Assembly: GCA_023213315.1 (NCBI GenBank)
Contig: JAKCPI010006194.1
Location: 1-64,000 of the forward strand
Source of the DNA: Euborellia annulipes
Lineage: Eukaryota; Arthropoda; Insecta; Dermaptera; Anisolabididae
DNA: 64,000 nucleotides
Direction of reading: 5' to 3'
Shown: positions 36,201 through 49,800 of the stretch, piece after piece
Layout: each line of letters opens with the position of its first letter
Numbering within the stretch: the first letter of the stretch is position 1
Notes under the pieces: generated by a model
Told to the model about the DNA's origin: nothing
The model's input: only the letters and a program-made list of their open reading frames with translations
Databases searched by the model: none
Translations under genes and position numbers: made by a program

Positions 36201-39200
36201 TTTTTTTTAATTTTTAATTAGTTTTTATTTTATGAAATGGTTTTGTTTTTCCAGGTGAGTTTGTTTGAATAATTTTCAAACCAAACTAATTAAACATTTT
36301 TAAACAAACTAGTTAATTTTATGTATATAGGCTGTTCTGTTATTTATATATTATGACTATTTAATTTTAGATATGGATGGGTTTGAATAAAAATAAATAA
36401 GAATGGAAAATTTATTAGATTTCAATTATATACCCAGTTTGCTAATAAAAAAAGTTCCATTTTGGTCTAAAAAGAATGGAAAAATGTAAAGTTTAGATAT
36501 AAATTATTAGTTAAATGGTGATCTACGTAATTATTTCTCGCGGGGAGGCAGGCAACGGTCAAAGTAAGCACACGATTGCGTGCGGACAAACAATAGATCT
36601 GTTCGTCTGAAACGTTTTTGCTCAATAGGTATGAATTCAGTCTAAAGAAAAACGTATTGCTTTTCGTTACTGGTCCAGTGGCGTAGCAAACGGGGGGGGG
36701 GGGGGGCAGGGGGGGTCATCATGCCCCGGGCGCTACTCACAAAGGGGCGCCAAATGGTCCGCAAAACAAAAAATTGCTGGATAATTTTGTCTCAAATTTA
36801 AAGCCTAACTTGAGCCTATGACTTTATTTATTTTACTTTATTTATTTATTAATTTGCGAGTATATTAAAAAAAAATCCTTCAAATTAATTGGATTAATTT
36901 AACAATACAGTTTTCTATATAATTTAATAATTTATTCATGAAACCCTTTGTCAACATTCAAATGTAAATCTCTCTCACTATAAATGGATAAATATTTCCA
37001 TTTGCTTTTTATAAAATTCATTCAATTCAAAAATCTAAAATATTTATTTGAAATTGAAATTAATTTTATTTTTTTTTTTTTTCAAATGTCGCCATTTTGA
37101 AGGGAATTTTTTTTTATTCTTTATTTAAAACCAAAATCAATAAGAGATCATCGTCAATCCCAGTATAAATTTTCCACCAAGTTTCATCATCAATATCAAG
37201 CGGAGAATCGGTTTATCGGTCATAAAATTTATGCACATACACAAACAGTTAGACGACGTTTACAAAAAAAAAAAAAAAAAAATACATTCACAAGTGATAA
37301 AATTGAAGATCAACAAATAAATAAATTTTCTAGAGCGAAAAGTATTTTGACAATTTTTTTTTCTTCTTCTATATAAAGATACTTAAGATAAACTTAATAA
37401 CTTGGAAAAATAATTTTATTACTCTAGCTTGAAGGTAGTTGAATTTTAAATAAATATTCTATTAGAGAAGTTAAATCTTTTACTACAAATTGGAAAAAAA
37501 TTCTATTAAAAAAAACTTTAGTTTTTAAATTATTTTTTAAGGGGGCTCGGGAGCGAAGTGGTTACGCATGTTTATCCCGATAAGATGGCGTAGTGTGTCA
37601 TAAAGAGTATGCCCAAAAATCAAGTAATTCAAAAATTTGCCAAGAGATGTCAGAATGGTAGCTAATAATATTTAATGCATTTGGTTGATTTTCCTTGATC
37701 TTTTAACAATAAATACTTTATAAATGTTATTATATATTATGTATCTTTTATAAAAGCTTAAAAATATATAAATATAGGCAAGATATAGGCTAATAAGCAG
37801 TCGTGTGTTAGACTAGCCTGCCATCTATTGCAAGAATGCTGAACTAATTTGACAGTTGAATTTTAAATAAATCATCTAAGTTTTTTTTAAAAATTTCTTA
37901 ATTAATATGTGATTAATAATAACAATAAATTCAATTTTAAATTTAAAAAAAAATAAAGATTATTGGGACTGATTGTTTCTTTGTATTTGCTTGATTTTTT
38001 TTTAAATACCTTTAGACATCGCTCCTGAACCCCCTTAAATAGGAAATAAAAATAATGATTGAAATGAGAGAATATACCCGTGGATGGAAATTTTCTTAAT
38101 ATAAGAGAATACCAATGACACTGAACAAGCTTTCTGATTGGCTAGAGCATCCTCTAGCAATAATAGTTGAACACCCTATATCCTACTTTTCCTTAAAATA
38201 AGCGAACCGGACAATTAGTTTAATCTAGCCAAAATTAGGTCAATAAAAAATCCATGTTCCTAAAGAGGGGAGAATATTATATACCTGTGAATAGAAATTT
38301 CCTTAGTATAAAAGAAAAAGGAATTTCCTTTTTAAAGTAATCTATGTTAACATATGGGAATTGAGCATACCAAAAAAAAAATTCTCTTTCAATAGTTTCA
38401 AATTTTATTAAATCCATATGGGAGATGAATTCCAAGGGAGCTGTTATTAAGAAAGTTTGATTAAGTTTCGAATTGATTCTCAAGAGAGAAAGAGATAGAA
38501 GAGGTTCATAGATGATATTTTTAATTTTTCATGAACAGGCGACTCTTAAATAGTTCTTGACTTTTTGCAACATGAATTTCCCGATGAATCACATTTCAAT
38601 CCCAAATGAGATCATAAAAATAAAGAAGACGCAGCTGGTTTTAACATTAGTTTCACCTTTCTTTTAATAATAATATTATGAAACTATGTTTAAAATATCG
38701 TCCGGTTAAAAAAAATAAATAAGATGAGCCAATCAATATAAAAGAAGAAGATAAATGAACCTTTTTTTTTATTTTTGTTATAAAATAGATTTGTTTTCGT
38801 CGTGTTTTGTCTGTGGGATAAAAATTTGATTGATCAAATAAATTATCGATTGCATTTTTTTTTTCCTAATTCAATTCATCTGAAAAGATGTGACTGATTT
38901 TGGTTGCGATCGATTTAACCTTTTCAAGAATAAACTAAAGTGACAAGAAATCAAATAATCGGATTTATTTATGAGATCGACGATGGGATAAAAACAGGCC
39001 GACCTCTGGCAGTAGGCCTAGGAAACTTGTTAATTTACTGGGGCTTGGATCCCCTATTTGAGGAAGGGCTCGCTTAACAAAGTTGAAGTCTACTTAATTA
39101 TGCATCGTGAAGACTCAATGACATCATTTAATTGTCAAAAAATGTCGATATAACAGGTCATTCAATAAGTCCGTAAGATGACATATAGATGGTATTACTA

Positions 39201-40797
39201 GAATTTTTTTCATATGATTTTTATTTAGTACTAACCTTCAAACGATGTGTATAAATTTGACAGCAATCTAACTATTGATTCGTGAGTTATAGAATTTTAT
39301 GTGAAGAAACTTTTGTTATTGGAAAAAAAAATGGAAAAAAGTGAATTTCGAGTTTTAATAAAGCATTGCTTCGAATTGCTTACCCACCCACCATATTCTC
39401 CAGATTTAGCCCCCAGCGACTTTTTCCTGTTTTCAGATCTCAAGAAGAAATTTAAGTCCTATGATGAAGTAGTAATCACTGAAACTGATGCCTATTTTGA
39501 CGAGAAAGATAAATCGTACTATAAAAGTGGTTTCGAAAAGCTGGAAATTCGTTATACTCGTTGTATCGCCCTCGAAGGCAACTATGTTGAATAATAAAAT
39601 CGAGTTTTGTCAAAATTTTGTTTTTTATTCTTACTTATCCTACGGACTTATTGAATGACCTGGTAAGACCAGTTGTTTCAGTTATAGTTAATTATATTAT
39701 ATATAATATTACATATATACATAGGTAAGAGAAAGTAAAAAATTTTGTTGGAAATTTTTCTTTGGCAAGAGCTACTATTTGTAAATTTGAGACATTCACT
39801 CTAAAATATCCCAAATTTATATAATAAAGTCAAACCCCATTTTTTTAATAAAAATCACTTTGCGATACGTTTTGTGTGTTAAAAATGTTAATTTTTAATA
39901 AATCATTGAGAATTATGACCTAGTGTTTTTAATTTCTCCTTTATACGTAATGTTTCAACTAGAGAGTTGATTGTTTAAATCGAAAATTAAGAGAGATGAA
40001 AAGATGTATGGATAATTTAAATGTTTACTTTCTCGTAACGCTATATTATGTTAATATATAGAGAATTTCGGAATTTTGACGGATATACACGTTTTGAGGT
40101 CCGCTGAATCCAAAAAAGTGGTTTTCGCGACATGGTCTGTCTGTGTGTCTGTGAACAAATTATCTCAAGAACGGAAAGAGCTAGGAGGTTGAAATTTTAT
40201 ATAAGTTAGGCACCTCCATGGGACGCGACACGAAGCTTTTGAACAAAATCGACCAGAGTACTAGTACTTTACTGATGTACTTTTTCAGTTTTTTTGGCTT
40301 TCTCAAAATTCGCTTAAACGATTTTGATTAAAATTCAAAAATCAATTATTTTTTAGATGCCCTTTATAATGTATATTCTCATTTTGACATTGAAATCTTC
40401 TGAAGGCCACTTTACTCTAGTACTTCATAGGAAAGAGGAGAAATGGTTGCCATAATATGGTATTATAAATATTTTCTAATATAAATTTACATCTTGAAAT
40501 TCGAATGTACCCTACTGTCGGAAACTAATCATATGTCGACACAAAATATCTGGTGCGACCAGTCACACCAGATTTTTTAACAAGTTTTTATGCAAGTATT
40601 TTTTTTTCCATCAAAGAAAAGATAGAATTAGTTGAAAAACCAACTTCTCTCGAGCGTCGATAATTTGTCCCCAAATGATGGAATGATCTCTCGAGGTTGC
40701 CAGGAGGCTTAAGTTTAAAATTTGCTATCGATTTGTTGGAGTATAGAGCTTGAGGAAACACAGAGATAGACTTTTACAAAAGACCATGGAAAATCTA

Positions 40798-40830
<33 letters not shown>

Positions 40831-43800
40831 GAGATTTTGGGAAGATTAAATATGTTGAAAAGATAATGACAAAGGGTCGATTTATACTGATCGAAAGGCT
40901 TTTGAGAAAAAACGAGAGACAACAAATAATCTGTCAAATTTGAAGTAAGTGGAAAATATTTTATTTTCACTTGCTAATTCACATTAATTAAGAGAGACGC
41001 CTCAGTAATCTAGATCAACTCTATCAAAAAAACAAAAGGTTGGAGGTGAGAAGAAGGATAAACCATAGGTTTTTTCCTTATCGTTTATTTTTTACTTTCT
41101 CTTACCCCTCTTATATATAGAGAGAAAGTATTGCGATCATGTCAAAAATTCAATGTCGAGATTTTGATGGATATACATACAGACGGACCATTTTGGTGGA
41201 TCCACTTTTTTGAACTCAAAACGTGTATTTCCATCAAATTCTCGGCATCACATTTTTGGGATGAATCCAATACTTTCTATATATTAATATATAGGTAAGA
41301 GAAAGTAAAAAAATTCGAATGACTTTCAACAGAGGGTAAAAATTTCTTCCTCACCGAGTCTATTGAATAAATTAAAAATTTCTAAATTATCATCCAAAAT
41401 TTTATCAAAAAAATATTCAATTATTTAGTAATATTTGTTAAGAAAAATAAAATTTTTAATCTTATTTAATTTATTCTCTTTAAAACATCAGTTCAAAATT
41501 TTCCCTTGAAATCTCTGATGGACGCCCCTAGAAAATAGATCACCGTTTAAACAGATCCAAATTGAATGTGTTTTGTCAGGGTATTAATTAAAAGATAAGA
41601 GAAAATTGGAAAAAAAAAATGTTTTAAAATAAAAGAGAAAAAATTTCGTTAAAATATATTTGATTAAAAGAAAAAGAGTTTTATTTAATCAATCAATTCT
41701 AACAAATAACTTTACATATAAATTGTTTGAGTTTCTTTTTTTTTTTAATCTTGTTTTGTAAATCTATAGTGGGAAATCGAAAAAAGTTTTTTTTTTATAG
41801 ACATTTATCCTTAAAAAATTTTGTAAAATGTATAATAATAAAAAGAGAAATTAAATGTAAATGATTTTTTTTTTTAAATTAAGAGCAATGGATACCCTCG
41901 AAAGTGAAAGAGTTCTTGCCTCTTGTGCTAGGGGTCAGGAGTTTGCAATCCGTCTCATGAGACAAAAATTTATTTCAAATGAATTAACCACTAATCATAT
42001 AGAAATAAATAGGGAGGGGTTTAATAAGACATTAATTTAAAATCTGGTGTGACTGGTCGCACCAGATTTTTTTGTCGACATGTATTTAGTTTCCGACAGT
42101 ACGGTACATTCGATTTTCAAGATGTAAATTTATAAGTATGGGAAAAATATTTATATTTTGTTACCATGGCCACCATTTTTCCTATCTTTTCTATGAAGTA
42201 CAAGAGTATAGTGGTCTTCAGAAGATTTCAATGACAAAATGAGAATATACATTTTAAAGAGAATTTCAAAAATATATGAATTTTAATCAAAATTGTTGGA
42301 GCGAATTTTGAGCAAATCGAAAAAAACTGAAAAAATGCATCAGTAAAGTACTACAGATGACTAGTACTCTTTTGGTAGTTTGAAATATAAATGATGGCGC
42401 TGAAATAAATAGGAATGGGGTCTAAATACCTAAAATGACCTTAAATAAATTTTTTAAAAGTCAAACAACCCCCCCCCCACCCTTTCGTGACCGAAAGTCT
42501 AGAGATGTCAATAATGATAGTCTCAGAGTCGGTTACTCACTTCTAGTCAACTAGAAAACTTATCCGACAAATAGAAAATCATCGAAATAGTAAACAAGAA
42601 CAAGCTTCGAGTTTAAAAAAAAAATGAGTTTTTTCACATATAATTAACTATCTGTTGTATAAGGAAAGTTTAGTGAAATTAGCGAAAGGCATCACTTATA
42701 AAAATTATTAAAAATTAAATTTTAAAAATTAAAATAATTAAAGCTAAATAATTTTTTAATAAAAATTTTCAAAAAAAATTAAAATGAATTGAGTATATAA
42801 TTCACTCTATAGTTGAGCCATATGGCGATCTTTGGTTCTTGGCTAGTTAAGTTAAGTTGGGCTTTTATTTAATCATATGATTAGCTTAACTAGAAATAAA
42901 AAAACTCGAAAGTTATAGTCAACTAGCTTATCAAGGGATAGTTAGTTAATTAGAATTGAAAAAACGGGCCGGGGCGGGGGTCTGATCCCAAACAGTCAGA
43001 TGAATATTTATTTAAATCATTTGGATACCAAATGGTATAAATAAAGCCGAAACGTTTTGTTTTATTGAGATTTTCATTCGATAGAGCTAATAGTATTAAT
43101 TAATTAATCTAGTATTGAATAGTGAATAATAAAACAACAGAATGTAGAAAATATCTTTAATTTATTCTTTGGGCTATCGATTTCGTCCAAAGGACATCAT
43201 CAGGCCAGCGTTATTGAAATATAAAATAGTATATACAGGGTTTTTATCATTTTTAATAGAGTCGAAACAAATTTTGTGCCATTTTAATTAATTATTTTTT
43301 GATAAAATGCCACAAAATTTGTTTCGACTCTATTAAAAATGATAAAAACCATGTATACACTATTTTATATTTCAATAACGCTGGCCTGATGATGTCCTTT
43401 GGACGAAATCGATAGTCCAAAGTATAAATTAAAGATGTTTTTTATATTCTGTTGTTTTATTATTCACTATTCATCACTAATACAACAGACAAATAATAAT
43501 AATAATAGACAAAGAAAACACATATTCTAGTATTGTTTAAAAGTCTATCTAAAACAAAAGTGTAACAATGAGATTATAGATTGAAAAGTTTATTATTTTG
43601 TTCTCTCTTTCTGTTACTTTAAAAATGAATTTTTTTCTTTCCAATTTGATTTGGCTGGAGATTTTACAAGTTTTTTTTTTTTTTTTTAAATAACTTCTCT
43701 CACTTTTTCTCTCATTTTTTTTTATCTATATAAAATTAAAATCATCTTTTTTTATATGTCAAAACTTTTTTTTTAGAAAAGATTGATATACAAGTTTTCT

Positions 43801-46800
43801 TTTATCTTTTAAGAAGAAGTTTGTTCTTTATTTACTAACCTAAAATAAAAACAATAAGAGTGTTTCTTTCGCCCGATTTCAAAATGTATGTATCTATAAA
43901 TTAAATTTTCGCCAGAAAATTCGTCTTTTTTGGTGAAAGGAATATCCATGCATCAACTGCAAAAATATATACAGTATATTTTATTAAAAAAAAAAAAAAG
44001 AGCTTGAAACAGATTTGTTTGTTTCATTGTATGTATATTGAGGTTTTATTGATTTTCAATAAATAAAATAAATAGCGTACTTTATATTGGTAAAAGAAAA
44101 AAATCCGGTATGAGAAATAGTATTGATAAAATCTTTTTAATCAAGAATATTTTCATTACTGATGGTTTTTTTATTTTTTATAAAAAAATATAGGTATTAA
44201 TTTTCCGGGTAACTAGATATTTTTTCAAATAATAGAGCGATCGTTTAGTGCTTCTCAACCTGTAAAGCTTCTCATAAGAGAAGTTTGCGGAGGAGATAAT
44301 TTAATACGGGATAGAGAGAGGCCGTAAAAATAATTCGGTATTGAGATTCTATTTTTATCAAGAAGATTGATATGTAATTTATATGATGACGATTTTATTA
44401 ATATATATTATAGATATCTGATATTGGTTGTTTGAATGATTTGTTTAAATTACCTGGGAGAAAAAGGAAACGGCCTGGATAAAGGATTTTATTGGACTAA
44501 ATGGTGCCCCTCTAGACAATAACGCGGTCGGCTAGGTGGTCTTATAAAATACCATAATTCCTCTTCTAAAATTTTATTATAATAATTTTATTAATAAAGA
44601 AATAATTTATTTTAAAATAAATCTAATAATATAATTATCAAGTAAATAATATTCTTAGATTTTGTTAAGAGCATCAAGAGAAAAAAAGAAGCCGCCGTGA
44701 TGATAGGCAACCGATACTCTTTGCTGTCTAAAGGTTTGCCTTAAAACTAGGCTATTTTTTTTTTATTAAATTTTATTCAGTGGCGTAACGTACGCCCCCG
44801 CAAAGGGGGCCTTGGGAGGCCGGGGGGGGGGGGGGAACTTTCAAGTCCATGAAAAAATGATATATTCTTTTATAATATATCATTTTTCCGTTTACACCTG
44901 AGTCTTCAGGAGCCCGGGCTCCTCTCAACATTACATTTTTTTTTTAATCGAAATTTTTCCGTTTTCATCTGAGCCCCGAGGAGCCCGGGCCCTCTCTAAG
45001 ACAAAACTTTTGTTTAAAAAAATGCTTAAATATTAATATATTTAGTTACTTTTATTCAGGGATGGGCGTTAATCAGTTACATGTATTTGAAATACAAGAT
45101 ACCAAATACAATATTAATTGGTATCTTGTAACTCGTTACAGCATAGGCAAAGTAATTGCTATCTTGTATTTCGTTACATTTTTTAGTAATTGGTATCTGA
45201 AATTCGAGATACCAAATACTTTTTTTTTAATTTGCCGCCGTATAAAAAGTCTTGCAGAGGGAGCTGAAATCTTTTTAATTTATTTAATATTACTGTATGT
45301 AATCGTCGTGTGGGTTCTCTGCTCCGGATCTTAGTAAAAACCAGTAACGAGAAGTCAATCAATCCGCCAAATTTTCACTCTTTGTTAAAAAACCTTTTTG
45401 CTTTCTTCTTTCAACCAGCTCTCAACGACTAAATCTTTGTTCTTCTGCCCCAGTTGAAAGATTGTTTTCATTTGCGGGTTTATTCATTCTCCATCAAGTT
45501 CCAGATTATCCGACAAAACTTTTGAAAACTTGGTTTTTTGAAACCTTTTCATATTTTTATAAATAAATTTTTTTTAGTGTCATGAATAATTTTATTGTTT
45601 TCGATTTTCCATAGGTATTCTCCAATATAAGTTTAGCTGCCACTTTCCTAAACTAAATTTATCTAGGGTTCCAGATAGAGCCCTGCACGGGCCGATTTTT
45701 TTGGCCCAGACCGGCCCGTGTCCGTATTTTTTTTGACTTCCCGCCCGTACCCGGCCCGTAATTTTTTACCATTCTTCAGGCCCGCCCGGAATTTTTTCAA
45801 ACCCGCCCATTCCCGCCCGAGATTTAGTGAATGAATGAACGAATGACTAGTAATTTTTAAATAAAATTTCATTTGCATGCCCGTCCGCCCGAACCCGTTT
45901 ATTTAGACTTGCTACCCGCCCGTATCCGCCCGTAATTTTTTCATGGCTTCCAAAGCCCGCGGGCCGGGCGGGTAACGGGCCTACGGGCCAACCCGTACCC
46001 GTGCAGGGCTCTAGTTCCAGAATTACCCCTCCAAAAGTATTTTAAAATCAAGGAAAAATTTGTTTGTAATTGGTATTTTCAATGTATTTGAAATACGTAA
46101 TTGGTATTTTGTATCTCGTTACACAAACCCGTGAATAATTGGTATCTTGTATTTCGTTACAAAAATCTGAAGTAATTGGTATTTTGTATCTCGTTACTCA
46201 AAATCGAGTAACTTGCCCATCCCTGCTTTTATTTATGCGACACACTTTTTCAAACAAAAATTTAGAAATTAGCCTTATACCCGTATATAGATTTTTCGGG
46301 GGGGGGGGGGGGGTCCTCGGCCCTCCCTTATGTACGCCCGGGGGGGGCCTAGCTAAAATAAGTTACGCCATTGACTCGCTTATTCACCATTTGTCTTAAG
46401 TGATAAGGCCATTTTAATAAATATAGAGTTGGTTTTATTTTCTGACAAATTAATAATTAAATAATGGAACGAGCTAGTTATGAGGTTATCCTTTAGATAG
46501 CTAAGAGAAGGGTGGGGTGGAGGCCTATGGTAGGCTTTTCTTTTGAAACTGAGAAATTTTAAACAGTTTTAAATAATAGGGATTTGGCATCGAACCAGAG
46601 TGGTATCAAAGCCCCCCTCCCTTGAAATTCGAAATAAATAAATGATTTAAATCAGGGGCAGGTTCAGCCAAATAAAAATGCTTTTATGTGCTTCCCACTC
46701 CGGAGACGTTTCGAGATATATTTAATGTCTCATCATCAGTCTGTATCGAAATATGACATAAAGGTGGTCTACTTATAAAAAATTTGTTAAAATGAATAAG

Positions 46801-49800
46801 CCTCGAAGAGAGAAAAATTCTCAAAATGAGTCGAGAAGCACATAAAAGGCATTTTTATTTGGCTGGATCTGCCCCTGATTTAAATAAAACATACAGCCAC
46901 CAATCTCTATTTATTCGAAATAAATAAAAATAAGAGAAAGTAATATAGATAGGGGAAAATAGTGTAATAAACCTCCCCTCACTTTGAAAAAATTTTGTGA
47001 AAGGTTTGATAATGCCTTGTAACTTAGAAAAGATTCAAAATTTCACCGAAATTTAAATTCTGAACAGGTTTCAAGAAGAAGAATTTGGGAATTATCAAAC
47101 CTTTCAAAAATTTTTTCAAAGTGAGGGACGGTTTATTACACTATTTAAATTCTGAACAAGTTTCAAGAAGAATTTGGGAATTATAGGGAGAAGATTAAAA
47201 AAAAAACAGATTTGTTATAATGATGAAAAGTGGCTGTAGACTCTAAAATGGATATATGAGACATAGCAGCTAAGGTAATTAAATAAAAACTTTTATATAT
47301 ATTATTATATTAATCGTCAACTTTTCGGTCGCTTATCACTATCAACATCAGGACGATTAATTTTTAAAATATAGGATGTTGAGTGTTATTTTTAATTGCT
47401 CTATTACTCAAAATCCTGTATTTTAACAATTAACATTGTTAAAATCCTGTATTTTAACAATTAACATTGTTAATAATACTCAACGTCCTGTATTTTAACA
47501 AGTAATCGTCCTGATGAAGGTCGTGATTAGCGACCGAAACGCCGACGATTAATAATTAGTAAAAGTTTTTTAATTAATTTTCTTGGCTGCTACGTTCCTA
47601 TATCCAAATTTGTTATAATTATAAATAATTCTATAGTAGTATTTATATTGGTAGCCACAGGAACTGAAAATAAGAGGCTGGATTAGAGTAAGAGATAGGA
47701 AAAAAATGGATGAAATGTAGAACTGGAGCTGGAATTTTTTCTTAAAAATATAGAAAAAGTTTATTAGAAATGATGGCAGGATGAATAGGCGTGGAGTTGA
47801 TTCTAAAATAAAATAACTTTGGGAATGCATCAAAAGGAGAGGATATGCTCTTAAAAATATATATATTATACAAATCGGAAGCTCTTTGTTCTCTTATATA
47901 TAAAAATAATCTATAATCTCTAATTTTTCTTTAATCAGCGATTTATCGGAGCTAAAATTGGATCCTAAATATCATCTTTCTATCTATTATATCAAATGGC
48001 AGACTATGCGACGAGTCACTTTGTTATTAAATGGCTACTCCAAATACCTGGTATAAGGAATAAGATTATTTTTGATTAATCCCGCATTATTGTTTCAATT
48101 AAACGATAAGCTCTAAGTTGAAGAGATTTATTGTGTAAAGAACTTTAGAATGGAGAAGAAGCAGGTGCAGCCAAAAATAAAACCCTCCGAATTAATACAA
48201 TTCAACGAGACGTTTCGGGTCAATTTTATTTACCCATCTTAAGTATTTCAAAATTGTTAGTTTTTTTTTTTGGAATGGGTGCATAAGGTCCGAAGACCTA
48301 TAATGACCAGTGGTCACATGCAGCCAGGAAGAAAATAAAAACAAAAAGAGAAGCATAAAAGGGAAACTCAATTGCGGGAACTGAGAAGATGCCTGTTGAG
48401 GTTAGACTTGAAAGTTTGAAGATTGTAGGTTTTGGGGAAGATAGAAGCAGGGAGCTTGTTCCAATCACGGGAGGTCATGGGGACAAAGGAATCCCGGAGT
48501 TGCTCAATACATGTAAATTTATGTATCATATGTCCTGGCGAGTTGGGCCATTGTACAGTGAGGGACAAATATTATATATTTTTTAATGGAAACTTTCATG
48601 GTTCAAACCTAGAAAACTTCCGATAAAGATTTTCATTTTCTTTTATAAAAACAATGAAATAATCACAAGTAGAAAACGCATGGGTGGGACTTAATATTGT
48701 CCCTCACTGTACTTATTAAGTAAGAATGACTTCATTGAACTTAATTTTATTCTCAAATCCTTAATATATTAGAGCAAGACAAAACAATTATCTGTCTAAT
48801 ATTGTAAAATTTTCAGAGCATAGGAATCATTGAACTAAAGGAAAAAAATTTCTTCATTCTAACTATAAAAAAAAAAAAATTTCATTTATTTATTATAGTC
48901 TTTTGTTATTAAAATTTTGATTTCAATCTTAATAAACACAAGAGCATAAATAAGATGGAGCAATAAAGGGTTATTTTTGAATTATAGAAATTTGGAATAT
49001 GAAATTGAAGTTGGATCTTTTTGTTGAAAGGATAACAAATCAATCATCATCACCATATCTTATTTTAGATGAAGATATTCAAATTCATGAAATTACCAAT
49101 AATAAAATTTTATATGCAAATATTATGTTTCGCGGAGTAATTTATTAACAAGTATAATGTGTCATGTACTTTAATTAATATGAGCTGGTATGTTAATTTA
49201 TGCGAGATACCCGATGATTCAACAATTGAAATTATAAAAAAAAAAAATAGTTATTTTTTCTAAAGAGTCAATGAGCCAAATCATTTGGTTGTTTAGATAA
49301 AAAAAAATCTATAATAAATTTGTATAGGTTTTGTTTGCATTCGTATATAATGACTCTATGGGGAGATCAACTTTAAATTTTTCCTACTCACCAATTGGAT
49401 CAACTGGCTGGGCAGGTTGTGGAGCAGGACTCTTGGTTATAATTTCTTCGGCATCGTTCAGATCGATTTTGAATGGACTCTCTTCATTTGAAACATTGGC
49501 ACTAAAAATAAAAAAAGAAAATTGTAGAGAAATTAAACTTGTTTGTGTGAAACAAAAATTAATATATGATGGTGTCTGAATGGATGCTGGTTTCATCTCT
49601 TAATGCAAAAGTTTAAGACACCGACGAATAATCGCTTCCAGGACGGTTCGTCCACTACATTATGCCCACGGACATTTCGTCCACAAATATTTTTTGTCCT
49701 AGATAACTTTGTACACTAAATTAGGTCCACGTACATTTACAAATATTTTTTTACTCAACTTAACTTCGTCCACAACATGGATATTTCGTCCACGACAATT

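Larger units (their letters stand above)
44778..46373. mobile_element. Outer DNA element of a three-level nest
   Basis: Left end CAGTGGCGTAACGTACGCCC and right end AAGTTACGCCATTG are imperfect inverses. No target duplication was found. The middle is occupied by the element at 45057-46225. A mini relative of the 8165 MITE (CCCGTATATAGATTTTTCGGGG...TGTACGCCC) lies at about 46277-46345. Confidence 0.55.

Noticed and set aside
36672..36740. CAGTGGCGTAGC end with a G run as a complete MITE
   Set aside because: No matching right end or target duplication was found, so it is only noted as a possible solo end.
40620..40660. Minus-strand segment reading SWFFN and a stop, as a possible last exon of the pyrophosphatase
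   Set aside because: No suitable acceptor in phase 1 and poor match to the family; the exon at 30243-30274 fits phase, acceptor and residues.
45062..45334. 90-residue ORF in the nested hAT element
   Set aside because: It consists of translated ATTGGTATCTTGTATTTCG-type repeats and has no domain.
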